From assembly GCF_011305995.1 (NCBI RefSeq), contig NZ_CP049910.1, positions 4,402,001-4,466,000 of the forward strand: a stretch of DNA of 64,000 nt, given 5' to 3'. A program made the position numbers and the translations under genes. Shown here piece after piece: positions 27,640 through 36,006 of this stretch (position 1 is the stretch's first letter; every line of letters begins with the position of its first letter). The notes beneath the pieces are model-generated. The model saw only the letters and a list, made by a program, of their open reading frames with translations. It made no database searches and was not told the DNA's origin. Source of the stretch: Diaphorobacter sp. HDW4A (GTDB lineage Bacteria > Pseudomonadota > Gammaproteobacteria > Burkholderiales > Burkholderiaceae_C).

Positions 27640-28326
27640 TCAGTTGGCTCGATCCACCGCCCGCACGCGGTCTGACGCATAGACCGCCGCCTGCACCCGC
27701 GAGCTCAGGCCGAGCTTGCGCAAGATGTGCTGCACATGGATCTTCACGGTGGTCTCGGCGATATCGAGCGCGCGTGCAATCTCCTTGTTGCTCGCGCCAC
27801 GTGCGATCTCGCCGAGCACTTCCTCCTCGCGCGGGGAGAGCGCCGGAGCAGCCTCCGCCTCCGGTTCAGCCGAAGCCTCCGGCGCCATCCCCGATTCGTT
27901 CGAACGTAGCGCAGCGACCAGCTTGCCCATCATCTCGGGGCTGACGACCGACTCGCCGCGCATCGCACGGTGAATGGCGTCGGACAGCATGTGGCCTTCG
28001 ATGGTCTTGAGCAGATAGCCCTGCGCGCCCTTGCGCAGCGCAGCGGCGAGGTCCTGCCCGTCCTCGCTCACCGTGAGCATGAGGATGCGGCTTTGCGGCG
28101 ATGCCTCGCGCAGCCCGGCAATCGCGTCGATGCCGGTCACGCCGGGCAGGTGGTTGTCGAGCAGGATCACATCGGGCCGCAGCTCAGGAACAAGCCGCAG
28201 CGCCTGCCCCGCATCGGCCGCCTCGCCGATCACCTTGAGATCAGGCTGCTGTGCGAGCAACGCCACCAGACCGCGACGCATCAGCGTGTGATCGTCAATC
28301 AGAAAAATGCTTACCGGGGTGTTCAT
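27640..28326 (-). CDS. narL: Nitrate/nitrite response regulator
   Basis: A 228-residue NarL/FixJ-type response regulator. The receiver domain (residues 5-120) has the acidic pair Asp11-Asp12, phospho-acceptor Asp57 in VILLDNHLPG, and Lys in YLLKTIEGH. The C-terminal LuxR-type helix-turn-helix reads LSPREEEVLGEIARGASNKE then ALDIAETTVKIHVQHILRKL. Its ATG overlaps the narX stop by 4 nt. It should activate narK and narG when nitrate is present. Confidence 0.95.
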   Translation of the reverse strand: MNTPVSIFLIDDHTLMRRGLVALLAQQPDLKVIGEAADAGQALRLVPELRPDVILLDNHLPGVTGIDAIAGLREASPQSRILMLTVSEDGQDLAAALRKGAQGYLLKTIEGHMLSDAIHRAMRGESVVSPEMMGKLVAALRSNESGMAPEASAEPEAEAAPALSPREEEVLGEIARGASNKEIARALDIAETTVKIHVQHILRKLGLSSRVQAAVYASDRVRAVDRAN

Positions 28327-30260
28327 GGTGAATCGTGGGTCGTCAAAGTGATTGCGTGCTCATCCTTGGGGAATGGCATTTGCGAGGCCGCAAGCGGCAG
28401 ATAGAGCACCACGCTGGTGCCTGGTCCGGGCTCGCGCGCGTGCACTTCGAGGCGCGCCCCGATGCGCTCCGCGCGCTCCTTCATGATGCCGAGTCCAACA
28501 TGCAGTGAATCGGGCGGAACGTCGTCCAGCACGAAGCCGCAGCCGTTGTCCTGCACCTCGAAACGCCAGAACGGGTGGCGCTGCACCAACAGATCGACGC
28601 GTGTGGCACCGGCATGCTTGCGCACGTTGGAAAGCGCTTCCTGCACGATGTGCAGTACTTGGATCTGTACATCCGGCGCGAGCGGATAGCCGTGGCCGTG
28701 CATGGCCAGAGTGCCGGGCACGCCGGTCTGGTGCTCGAACTTGGAGAGCGTCGAGTGCAGTGCGTCCTCGATGTCCTCGTCCTGCGTGCGCGTGCGAAAG
28801 TGGATCAGCAGCTCGCGCACATCGTTGTAGCACTCCTGCACGCCGATTTCGAGCTCGTCCATGGTGCGATTACGCGCACCTTCGTCCTTGCGCGAGACGG
28901 CATCGCGCAGCAGGTGGGTCTGAATCTTGAGAAAGGCAAGCGACTGTGCAATCGAGTCGTGCAGCTCGCGCGCGATCAGGCTGCGCTCCTGGGCCACCGC
29001 AGCTTCGCGCTCCAGCGCCGTCACGCGCATGCTCTCCATCGAATTGGCCAGATGATGCGCCATGGTGGTGAGCAGATCGCGCATGCCGTCGCTCAGCTCC
29101 TCATGCGTGCGAAAGAACAGATCCACCTCGCCAAGCACCCGCTGCTGCAACTGCACGGGAATGCTCACCACGGTGCGAAAGCCCGCCTGCAGGCAATGTG
29201 ACAGCCCCTTGTCATACGCGCCCTTTGGCACCAGCGAGATCACGCGCATGGCCGCCGGACCACTGCCTTGCGACTGACCGCATTCACAGCTGCCCGCCAT
29301 CAGGCACTGCTCCTCGTCCTGTACTGCCTCGGGCATGCCTTCGGAGGCCAGCATCATGTAACGCTCGTTGGTCTCGTCGGACCAACGCACTACGGCAGCG
29401 TCGCAGGAGGCAACCTTTCTGAACTCCTGAATGAATCCCTGTGTCAGCGCGTGCAGATCCACCGCCTCGCCAGCCAATGCACTCACCGCATACAAGGCCG
29501 CCAGTCGTTGATTCTGAATTTCGATGCTCGTGGTTTTTTCACGCACCTTCTGCTCGAGATCCTCATGCGAGGACTGCAGCGCATGCGTCATCAGATTGAA
29601 GCCCGCATTGAGCTGGCCGAACTCGTCCGTGCTGTCCACCTCGATGCGCGTGGCCAGATCCCCCTGGCGCACCCGTGCCAGTGCCACTTGCAGGCGTGAG
29701 ACGGGGTTGAGCACCAGCAGATAGCTGAGCGCGATGAACGCTACCGCCGAACCGATGGCCAGCGCCACCATGAAGAGCTGGAAAAGATGCAGCGCAGCAG
29801 TGAGGCGCGCGATCTGGGTTTCAATGGTTTCGACAAACACGTCTACCAACGCGGCAAACCGGTCAGCGCGGGCAAGTGACTGTGCACCGTCGAGCACCGG
29901 CGGTTTCTTCCAATCGCCCTTCAGCGCGGTCCATGCCCCCAGCACCGACGCGTAGTGTTCACGCGCCTCATCGTTCCAAGGCACGAACAGAGGGCGCGAG
30001 GGATCACCCACGCGCAGCAGTTCGAGCGACTCGTCAAAACGCAGCATGCGCGCTGCAAGCGCCTCGGGCGTTTCATGCTGACGCGCGAGCACCATGCGCA
30101 TCATGTTCATGCGCAGCCGCCCAGCCTCGTTGACCGCTGCCGCGCCGCCCTCAAGCCGCCAAGTGATCCAGAGCGTGAAGCCGATGGATGCCAGAGCCAC
30201 CAGCAGAAAGATGATCCCCAAAGCTTGCAGTTTGGTGGAGAGGGATGGCGGGTTATTCAT
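28323..30260 (-). CDS. narX: Nitrate/nitrite sensor histidine kinase
   Basis: A 645-residue membrane kinase. Two transmembrane segments (about 12-34 and 162-186) flank a periplasmic helical sensor whose start, EAGRLRMNMMRMVLA, matches the P-box nitrate-binding region of NarX. A HAMP domain follows (about 187-240), then a GAF-like region, and HisKA_3 with the phospho-acceptor His in ARELHDSIAQSLAFLK near residue 440. The ATPase domain has DNGCGFVLDD and GLGIMKERAERIGARL. It overlaps narL by 4 nt. An FNR-type box lies 35-48 bp upstream of its start codon, implying anaerobic control. Confidence 0.95.
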   Translation of the reverse strand: MNNPPSLSTKLQALGIIFLLVALASIGFTLWITWRLEGGAAAVNEAGRLRMNMMRMVLARQHETPEALAARMLRFDESLELLRVGDPSRPLFVPWNDEAREHYASVLGAWTALKGDWKKPPVLDGAQSLARADRFAALVDVFVETIETQIARLTAALHLFQLFMVALAIGSAVAFIALSYLLVLNPVSRLQVALARVRQGDLATRIEVDSTDEFGQLNAGFNLMTHALQSSHEDLEQKVREKTTSIEIQNQRLAALYAVSALAGEAVDLHALTQGFIQEFRKVASCDAAVVRWSDETNERYMMLASEGMPEAVQDEEQCLMAGSCECGQSQGSGPAAMRVISLVPKGAYDKGLSHCLQAGFRTVVSIPVQLQQRVLGEVDLFFRTHEELSDGMRDLLTTMAHHLANSMESMRVTALEREAAVAQERSLIARELHDSIAQSLAFLKIQTHLLRDAVSRKDEGARNRTMDELEIGVQECYNDVRELLIHFRTRTQDEDIEDALHSTLSKFEHQTGVPGTLAMHGHGYPLAPDVQIQVLHIVQEALSNVRKHAGATRVDLLVQRHPFWRFEVQDNGCGFVLDDVPPDSLHVGLGIMKERAERIGARLEVHAREPGPGTSVVLYLPLAASQMPFPKDEHAITLTTHDSP

Positions 30261-30294
30261 TGCACCAGTCTAGAGACGCAATAGTCATCGCAAA

Positions 30295-30308
30295 TTGACG
30301 TTGATCAA
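30295..30308. promoter_or_regulatory. FNR/CRP-type box upstream of narX
   Basis: TTGAC-GTTG-ATCAA differs from the FNR consensus TTGAT-N4-ATCAA at one position of ten. It lies just upstream of narX, centred about 41 bp before its ATG. Anaerobic control of narXL by FNR or a Dnr-like regulator would fit. A site at this distance would place the transcription start almost at the start codon if used as a class II activator site. Confidence 0.65.
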
Positions 30309-30374
30309 TTCACCGACCATCACGTTGAGACAAATACCAAAAATACGAGTATGAGCGCAATGACAAAAATCAAA

Positions 30375-30404
30375 AAAGCAACACTGCTTTCGCAACGTTG
30401 CTTT
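30375..30404 (-). terminator. Terminator downstream of the IPTL-CTERM gene
   Basis: On the minus strand AAAGCAAC pairs with GTTGCTTT around a 14-nt loop and is followed by TTTGATTTTTG. It lies 35 nt after the stop at 30439 and separates this gene from narX. Confidence 0.75.
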
Positions 30405-30438
30405 AGACGCCTCATTTCGGGCCTATGCCCAAACCCGC

Positions 30439-31806
30439 TCAGATCCTGCGTCGGCGCACGCGGATCAGCCCCGTCAGTGCCATGAGCGAGGAAAGTCCGA
30501 TCGCTGCCCACTCGCCCAGCGTCGGAACCGCTTGCGTGCCCGAGCCTCCCGGTGGATTGGTCGCACCGGCTTTCGGCGTGAAGGTGGTCGGCACCGAGAT
30601 CGGGGTGGTGTAGGTGGACTGATCGTTGGGATTGGTGAGCTTCGCAACCACCGTGCACTGATAGGCTTGATCGTTGGTCAGACCCGTGACCGTCAATGGC
30701 AAGGTCGCCGTCTCGACGGGGTTTGCCATACTGCCCAACTGGGGCGTGCAGGTATACGAGTAGCTCACCACATCGGATGGCTTGATGCTGGGCGGCAAGG
30801 TCGCATCCAGCTTTCCACTGGAATCGCCTGCCGTCGAAACCGGCACGATCGGCTCGATGACCGGAACCACGGATACGCTGCCATCAGTCCCCGACGCCGC
30901 AGGCGCAGGCACCGAATTACCGTCCGAACTGCTCGGCGGCGTGCTGCTGCCCACACCTCCCCCAATGGCGCTGAACGCAAGGAGACCGATGCCGGTCGAA
31001 TAGCAGGAAGCACCCGGAGCGCCTTGATGGCCGCCATCAACATCCGCTCCTGCTCCATCCCAGCCTGCAGCGGCCGGCGCCACCGTGACGCCGGGAACCA
31101 GATAGCCGCCACCGCTACCACCACCACCGCCACCACCCCGATTGGGCGAACTGCGTGTTCCTGATCCCGGCTCTCCGTCAACGCCGTTGGCCGCATTGTT
31201 GCAATCACCAGCCTCCACGGGACTTCCGGCGGGGATGACGATGGTCGAGGCATTCCGACTCCAGCTTCCGCCGCCTCCTCCGCCACCGCCTGCTGCACGT
31301 GCCCACAACGTTCCGCTGGCAGTCGTGATACTGGCGAAGGAGGCGCCACCGCCACCACCGCCGCCGCCGCTGGCGCTGTCGGGGTCTGGATTGCTTGGCC
31401 CCCAACCTTCACCCGGATTGAAGTTGGCCAAGGGCGCCGCACCACCGCGTCCGCCATTGCCACCGCCTGTTCCCCCCACGCCTCCAGGAATGTCCTGTGG
31501 CGGTTTTTTGGTGACGCTGAACTCTTCCCAGGAATATCCGCTCAGGCCACCGGTCCCTGCCTGATGATTGAGCACCTGCCCGGGCTCGACCGCGAATTCC
31601 ACCTGTAGGCTTACACCATTGGCGCCCACGCCACCGCCGCCATTCAGATCAGCGCCACCGGCTCCGCCGCCCGCCCCATTGAGCGTGACCTGCAGCTTGG
31701 TCGCTCCCGGTGGAACGGTGTAGCTGGCCGCGTGCGCCCCAAAGGCCACGGTCATTGAGCACAGTGCCAAGGGCAACAGGCGCAGTCTGGCTGTCGGGTT
31801 CTGCAT
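30439..31806 (-). CDS. Glycine-rich IPTL-CTERM sorted surface protein
   Basis: A 455-residue exported protein. It has a signal peptide (LRLLPLALCSMTVAFGAHAAS), about 250 residues rich in Gly runs (GGGGGGGGAS, GAGGGAGGADLNGGGG), a Val/Pro/Thr-rich region resembling a fibronectin-like domain, and a C-terminal tripartite signal: VPTLGEWA, a hydrophobic helix IGLSSLMALTGLI, then RVRRRRI. This is the IPTL-CTERM form of PEP-CTERM sorting, cleaved by an exosortase and typical of Comamonadaceae. The ATG at 31806 follows GGGAAGGA. No exosortase is in the window. Function is unknown; surface or extracellular matrix is likely. Confidence 0.85.
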   Translation of the reverse strand: MQNPTARLRLLPLALCSMTVAFGAHAASYTVPPGATKLQVTLNGAGGGAGGADLNGGGGVGANGVSLQVEFAVEPGQVLNHQAGTGGLSGYSWEEFSVTKKPPQDIPGGVGGTGGGNGGRGGAAPLANFNPGEGWGPSNPDPDSASGGGGGGGGASFASITTASGTLWARAAGGGGGGGGSWSRNASTIVIPAGSPVEAGDCNNAANGVDGEPGSGTRSSPNRGGGGGGGSGGGYLVPGVTVAPAAAGWDGAGADVDGGHQGAPGASCYSTGIGLLAFSAIGGGVGSSTPPSSSDGNSVPAPAASGTDGSVSVVPVIEPIVPVSTAGDSSGKLDATLPPSIKPSDVVSYSYTCTPQLGSMANPVETATLPLTVTGLTNDQAYQCTVVAKLTNPNDQSTYTTPISVPTTFTPKAGATNPPGGSGTQAVPTLGEWAAIGLSSLMALTGLIRVRRRRI

Positions 31807-32302
31807 CTTCGAGTCCTTCCCGCTGAGGGTCATACCTGCAAAATGGAATCGCCAAGGACGACCAGATCCGAAGAACATTCAGAATGATCGATCCATTGGA
31901 TTAGCAATTCAATTTTGCAATTCGATTGTAAATAACAATGATATGCCAACTACGGGATCTCGATAACCAATGAACTCAATGAGATTCACTCGACTTTGAA
32001 GGGCCGCGGGTCACCGGACACATCTGCTCAATGTGTTGAATCGTATGGCTTCAAAGGGGATAAAAATGAGTGAAAGAGCCAGTTTCCAATGCAAGGCAAA
32101 CAGGAGGTCGGCAGGTTCAGCCCGCCGACTTCTGTCGATTGCTGCAGAGATGTACGCAATCGCTATGGGCCAGCGAGAATTGCTTGCAATCCCAGCCTCG
32201 AAAACAACAACTGCGCTTGGTGGCTGCGGTTTCGCCAGAGCAACGCCCCTTGCCTGCATGAAGCAGTCATGCAGGCAAGAACAGCCAACAGCGGATTGAC
32301 GA
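31807..32302. other. AT-rich intergenic stretch between nrdJ and the IPTL-CTERM gene
   Basis: No credible gene. The half near the IPTL-CTERM gene is AT-rich and probably holds its promoter; it includes a 15-bp palindrome ATTGTAAATAACAAT at 31925-31939. The half near nrdJ contains an 11-bp hairpin at 32250-32278. A plus-strand frame at 32033-32299 shows no family features. Confidence 0.5.
32250..32278 (-). terminator. Hairpin downstream of nrdJ, possible terminator
   Basis: TTGCCTGCATG pairs perfectly with CATGCAGGCAA around a 7-nt loop, 25 nt beyond the nrdJ stop. No U-run follows on the minus strand, so it may stabilise the mRNA or act with Rho rather than terminate alone. Confidence 0.4.
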
Positions 32303-34765
32303 TCAGCCGCAGGAACCCAGCGCGCCGCACTGCGTGCAGTAGTCGCAACCGTCCTTGCGGATCACGGCATGCGCGCCGCATTCGTGGCACTTCTTGCCTG
32401 CCATGGTGGGCGGATTGCTGCCGTTCTGGGCGATGTCGGCATTCGCGGTAAGCGCGGGCTCGCCCAACGGCAATACGTGCTGCTGAGGTGCGGTGCGCTG
32501 CGCCAGAATGTTCTGCACCGCGTAGGCGATGGCGGCGACTTCGGAGTCGTGCCACAGCGGCACGCGCGTGCCGTCGTCCTTGGTATGGAAGCCAAGGCGC
32601 ACGGGACCACGATCCCACGCCACCTTGCGCATGTCGGAGAGCGCGCGCTCAAGGAAACCACCGCGCGCGGCCAGTGACAGCAGACGCATGCTGGAGGTGA
32701 TCCATTGCTGCGATTCGCCGCTCTGGCCCACAGGCATGAAGAACTCGATGGCGCGGTCGACCGAACCGCCATGACCATCGGGCACCGGCAGGAACGAGAC
32801 GATCAGGTACAGCGCCTTGTGGCCTTCCTGCGTCCAGTATTCGAGCTTTTCGGCCACGGCCGACAGCCCGCCCTTGGGACGGCTTTCGATCATCGTGCGC
32901 ATCGGGTCCACGACCTGAGCCTGCGCAACCACCTCGGCTGCCGGCGCAGGCGTCTCAGCCTTGGGCTGCGGCGTGACTTCGAGCACCGCGCCCAGAATGC
33001 TGTTGGGACGGTAGGTGGCCAGGCCCTTCAGGCCCGAATGCCAAGCCTGCAGGTAGAGATTCTGGAAGTCCGCGTACGGATAGTCTTCCGGCACATTGAC
33101 GGTCTTGGAGATCGCGGTATCGACGAAGGGCTGCACGGCCTCCATCATCGCCACATGCTCGCCGGCCGACATGTTCATCGCGCTCACGAAGTACTCGGGC
33201 AGCTGGTTCACGTCGCCACCAAGCGTCTTGTACAAACGCCATGCGTAGTCCTCGACGATGTACTCGCTCTTGCTTCCGTCGGCCTCGCGCTTGCGGCGGG
33301 TGTAGCTCCACGAGAACGGCGGCTCGATGCCGTTCGACGCGTTGTCAGCGAAGGCCAGGCTCACCGTGCCGGTGGGCGCGATCGACAGCAGGTGGCTGTT
33401 GCGGATGCCGTGCTTGCGGATCTGCTGCTTGAGCTCCTTGGGCAGGCGGCTGGCGAAGGTGCCTGCGGCCAGATAGCCGTCGGCGTTGAACTTGGGGAAC
33501 ACACCCTTTTCCTTGGCGAGTTCGACCGATGCCGTGTAGGCCGCGTCACGCATGTGCTCGGCGATCTTCACTGCCATCTCGCGGCCCTCTTCGCGGTCAT
33601 AGCGCAGCTTGAGCATGGCCAGCGTGTTACCCATGCCAGTGAAGCCCACGCCGATGCGGCGCTTGGCGGCCGACTCGGCACGTTGCTGTTCGAGCGGCCA
33701 GAAGGTCAGGTCGAGCACGTTGTCGAGCGCGCGCACCTGCAGCGCGACCGAGGCTTCAAACGCCTCGAAGTCGAATTTCGCCGCGCCATTGATGCCGAAC
33801 GGGTTGCGCACGAAGCGCGTGAGGATGATCGGGCCCAGATCGCAACAGCCGTACGGGGGCAGCGGCTGCTCGCCGCAGGGGTTGGTCGCCTGGATCTTTT
33901 CTGCGTAGTGCAGGTTGTTGTCGGTGTTGATCTGGTCGAGGAAGAGAATGCCCGGCTCGGCAAAGTCGTAGGCCGACTTCATGATGGTGTCCCACAACTC
34001 GCGTGCGCGCACCGTGCGGTAAACCCATTGCCCGTCAGCACGCTGGTGCGCGCCGCCCTTCTGCAGTTCCACACCCGGTGTGGCTTCGTGGATCAGTTCC
34101 CACTGACCATCGGCCTCCACGGCCTGCATGAAGCCATCGGGCACGCCGACCGACACGTTGAAATTGTTCCAGCGGCCCGGTGTGCGCTTGGCGGTGATGA
34201 AATCGAGCACATCGGGATGGTCGATGCGCAGCACGCCCATCTGCGCGCCGCGACGCGCACCGGCGCTCTCCACGGTGGAGCAGGACTGGTCGAACACGTT
34301 GATGTAGCTGCAGGGGCCCGAAGCCATCGAGGCCGTGCCCTTGACCAGCGCGCCGCGCGGGCGGATGCGCGAGAAGTCGTAGCCCACACCACCGCCGCGG
34401 CGCATGGTTTCGGCGGCTTCGCGCAGCGCCTCGTAGATGCCGGGATAGCCCGCGTCGTCCACGCCCTGAATGCAGTCGCCCACAGGCTGTACGAAGCAGT
34501 TGATCAGCGTGGCCTGGATGTCGGTACCCGCCGCGCTCATGATGCGGCCCGCACCGATCGCGCCGATGCGCAGGTTGTCGAGGAACTTGGCTTCGAGTGG
34601 CTCGCGCAGATCTTCGCGCTCCACCGACGCGAGCGCACGTGCCACTCGGCGATACAACTCCTCCACGTCCTTCTCATCATTCTTGAAATATTTCTCGCGC
34701 AGAACGTCGAGACTGATGGGTTGCATGGACATGGTGGGGGTCAGATCGGCTGTTTCGCGTTTCAT
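32303..34765 (-). CDS. nrdJ: Adenosylcobalamin-dependent (class II) ribonucleotide reductase
   Basis: An 820-residue class II reductase, making deoxyribonucleotides with or without oxygen using coenzyme B12. Recognisable parts are the active-site region TLINCFVQPVGDC, RRGGGVGYDFSRIRPRG, the catalytic loop ATNPCGEQPLPPYGCCDLG, and a tail with KKCHECGAHAVIRKDGC and YCTQCGALGSCG, a zinc-ribbon-like and redox-active Cys cluster. Length and C-terminus match the betaproteobacterial B12-dependent form. Oxygen independence fits an organism that respires nitrate. The ATG at 34765 has GGAGAG upstream; an internal ATG twelve codons later is possible. No B12 riboswitch is apparent upstream. Confidence 0.93.
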   Translation of the reverse strand: MKRETADLTPTMSMQPISLDVLREKYFKNDEKDVEELYRRVARALASVEREDLREPLEAKFLDNLRIGAIGAGRIMSAAGTDIQATLINCFVQPVGDCIQGVDDAGYPGIYEALREAAETMRRGGGVGYDFSRIRPRGALVKGTASMASGPCSYINVFDQSCSTVESAGARRGAQMGVLRIDHPDVLDFITAKRTPGRWNNFNVSVGVPDGFMQAVEADGQWELIHEATPGVELQKGGAHQRADGQWVYRTVRARELWDTIMKSAYDFAEPGILFLDQINTDNNLHYAEKIQATNPCGEQPLPPYGCCDLGPIILTRFVRNPFGINGAAKFDFEAFEASVALQVRALDNVLDLTFWPLEQQRAESAAKRRIGVGFTGMGNTLAMLKLRYDREEGREMAVKIAEHMRDAAYTASVELAKEKGVFPKFNADGYLAAGTFASRLPKELKQQIRKHGIRNSHLLSIAPTGTVSLAFADNASNGIEPPFSWSYTRRKREADGSKSEYIVEDYAWRLYKTLGGDVNQLPEYFVSAMNMSAGEHVAMMEAVQPFVDTAISKTVNVPEDYPYADFQNLYLQAWHSGLKGLATYRPNSILGAVLEVTPQPKAETPAPAAEVVAQAQVVDPMRTMIESRPKGGLSAVAEKLEYWTQEGHKALYLIVSFLPVPDGHGGSVDRAIEFFMPVGQSGESQQWITSSMRLLSLAARGGFLERALSDMRKVAWDRGPVRLGFHTKDDGTRVPLWHDSEVAAIAYAVQNILAQRTAPQQHVLPLGEPALTANADIAQNGSNPPTMAGKKCHECGAHAVIRKDGCDYCTQCGALGSCG

Positions 34766-35070
34766 GAAAAAGTGCTCTCCGATGTAGGAAAGTAGATGAA
34801 TTCTTGGGGGTCGTCGAGGCAGTTCGCCACGAGTTCGGCAGGCGGTGACGCGCAGGGCGTATTTCTACACCTTCCACAGAAAATGTGTCTGAATTCTAAT
34901 CAAGGCATCCTGTATCGAAGCTCATTTTTAATAGCAAGCAATCTCCGTGATTACTCACAATATTCGCAATTGCGAAGATATCTCTTGTCAGGAATTTTTG
35001 ACATTCATTTACATGCTATGAGTTCTTGTGAACAGTCCCGGAAATGCACCGAATAGGCTAGTATTTGAAA
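34766..35070. other. Divergent promoter region between nrdJ and the ChaN-like gene
   Basis: About 305 bp, strongly AT-rich from 34870 to 35020, without a gene. It should hold the divergent promoters; a TTGACA hexamer at 34998-35003 is a possible -35 for the plus-strand gene but I see no well-spaced -10. A Fur box overlaps the right edge. Confidence 0.45.
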
Positions 35071-35080
35071 ATGATTCTCA
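35066..35080 (+). promoter_or_regulatory. Fur box overlapping the ChaN-like start codon
   Basis: TGAAAAT-G-ATTCTCA matches the 7-1-7 Fur consensus TGATAAT-N-ATTATCA at 12 of 14 positions and includes the ATG at 35071. Fur bound here would block initiation of transcription or the first transcribed bases. ChaN-family lipoproteins are iron- or haem-linked, which makes the site credible. Confidence 0.65.
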
Positions 35081-35949
35081 TCTCGAAGCATTCACTCACC
35101 CGATCAACCTTGTCGGTGCTGACGCTGTCCACCTTGCTGCTCTCGGCTTGTTCGCTGCCAATCGCAGACCGCGTTTCCCAATCGCCTGAATTGCATTGGA
35201 ATAGCCCCACGGCGCAGACCCAGTGGCATGAAACGTTGACCCAGATCCAATCCGCCCCGGTGATCCTGCTGGGCGAACAGCACGATGCGCCCGAGCACCA
35301 CGCCATCGAGACCGACACCGTGCGTGAGCTGGCCGCCCGGGGAAAGCTAGCTGCGCTGGTCATGGAGATGGCCGATGCGGGCGTGTCCACCTCAGGCCTG
35401 CCCACCAATGCCAGCGAGGCCGAGGTGCAAAACCGCCTGAACTGGAACGACAAGGGCTGGCCCTGGAAGTCCTACGGCCCCACAGTGATGGCTGCCGTGC
35501 GTGCCAACATTCCGGTGCTCGGCGGCAATCTGCCGCGCGGACAGATGGCGAACACCATGAAGAACGCGCATCTTGACCAGCATTTAGACGCCAAAGCGAT
35601 GCAGATCCAGATAAATACGATCAAGGAGGGCCATTGCAACCTGCTGCCCGAGACGCAACTGCAACCCATGACGCGTATCCAGCTCGCACGCGACGAGAGC
35701 ATGGCCCGCGTCGTGGCCTCCGCCGTGACCGGAGACCGCACTGTGCTACTCGTCGCCGGGCACGGCCATGTGCGTACGCGCGTGGGCGTACCCACTTGGC
35801 TGCCACGCGATCTGCCCTACAAAGCGGTCATCGCCCAAGCAGGACAAGTCAAAGGCGCTATCAAAGACGAAGCCGACATCTTCATCGTGACGCACGAACT
35901 GCCCCAGAAGGACCATTGCGCCGAATTGCGCGAGCGCTTCAAGCGTTAA
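35071..35949 (+). CDS. ChaN-family haem/iron-regulated lipoprotein
   Basis: A 292-residue lipoprotein. The signal peptide ends in the lipobox LLSAC, with no Asp after Cys, so outer-membrane sorting is likely. The ChaN domain (PF04187) shows VILLGEQHDAPEHHAIE, LAALVMEMADAG, VLGGNLPRGQM, and the late VLLVAGHGHVRTRVGVP. Campylobacter ChaN binds haem and is iron-regulated. The ATG at 35071 is used; a TTG two codons earlier is possible. The ribosome-binding site is weak. A Fur-box match lies across the start codon. Confidence 0.87.
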   Translation: MILISKHSLTRSTLSVLTLSTLLLSACSLPIADRVSQSPELHWNSPTAQTQWHETLTQIQSAPVILLGEQHDAPEHHAIETDTVRELAARGKLAALVMEMADAGVSTSGLPTNASEAEVQNRLNWNDKGWPWKSYGPTVMAAVRANIPVLGGNLPRGQMANTMKNAHLDQHLDAKAMQIQINTIKEGHCNLLPETQLQPMTRIQLARDESMARVVASAVTGDRTVLLVAGHGHVRTRVGVPTWLPRDLPYKAVIAQAGQVKGAIKDEADIFIVTHELPQKDHCAELRERFKR

Positions 35950-36006
35950 GGACCCTCATCCCTCAAGCGTACGCATGTACCGGCGTGCTGCGACAATTGG
36001 CGCAAT

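Noticed and set aside
32705..34795. 696-codon plus-strand frame antisense to nrdJ
   Set aside because: Shadow of a highly conserved gene; no known motif.
34880..34896. CACAGAAAATGTG palindrome upstream of nrdJ as an NrdR box
   Set aside because: Half-sites are out of register with the 16-bp NrdR consensus and no second box is seen.
34766..35070. Cobalamin riboswitch upstream of nrdJ
   Set aside because: No B12-box sequence or matching stem arrangement found by eye.
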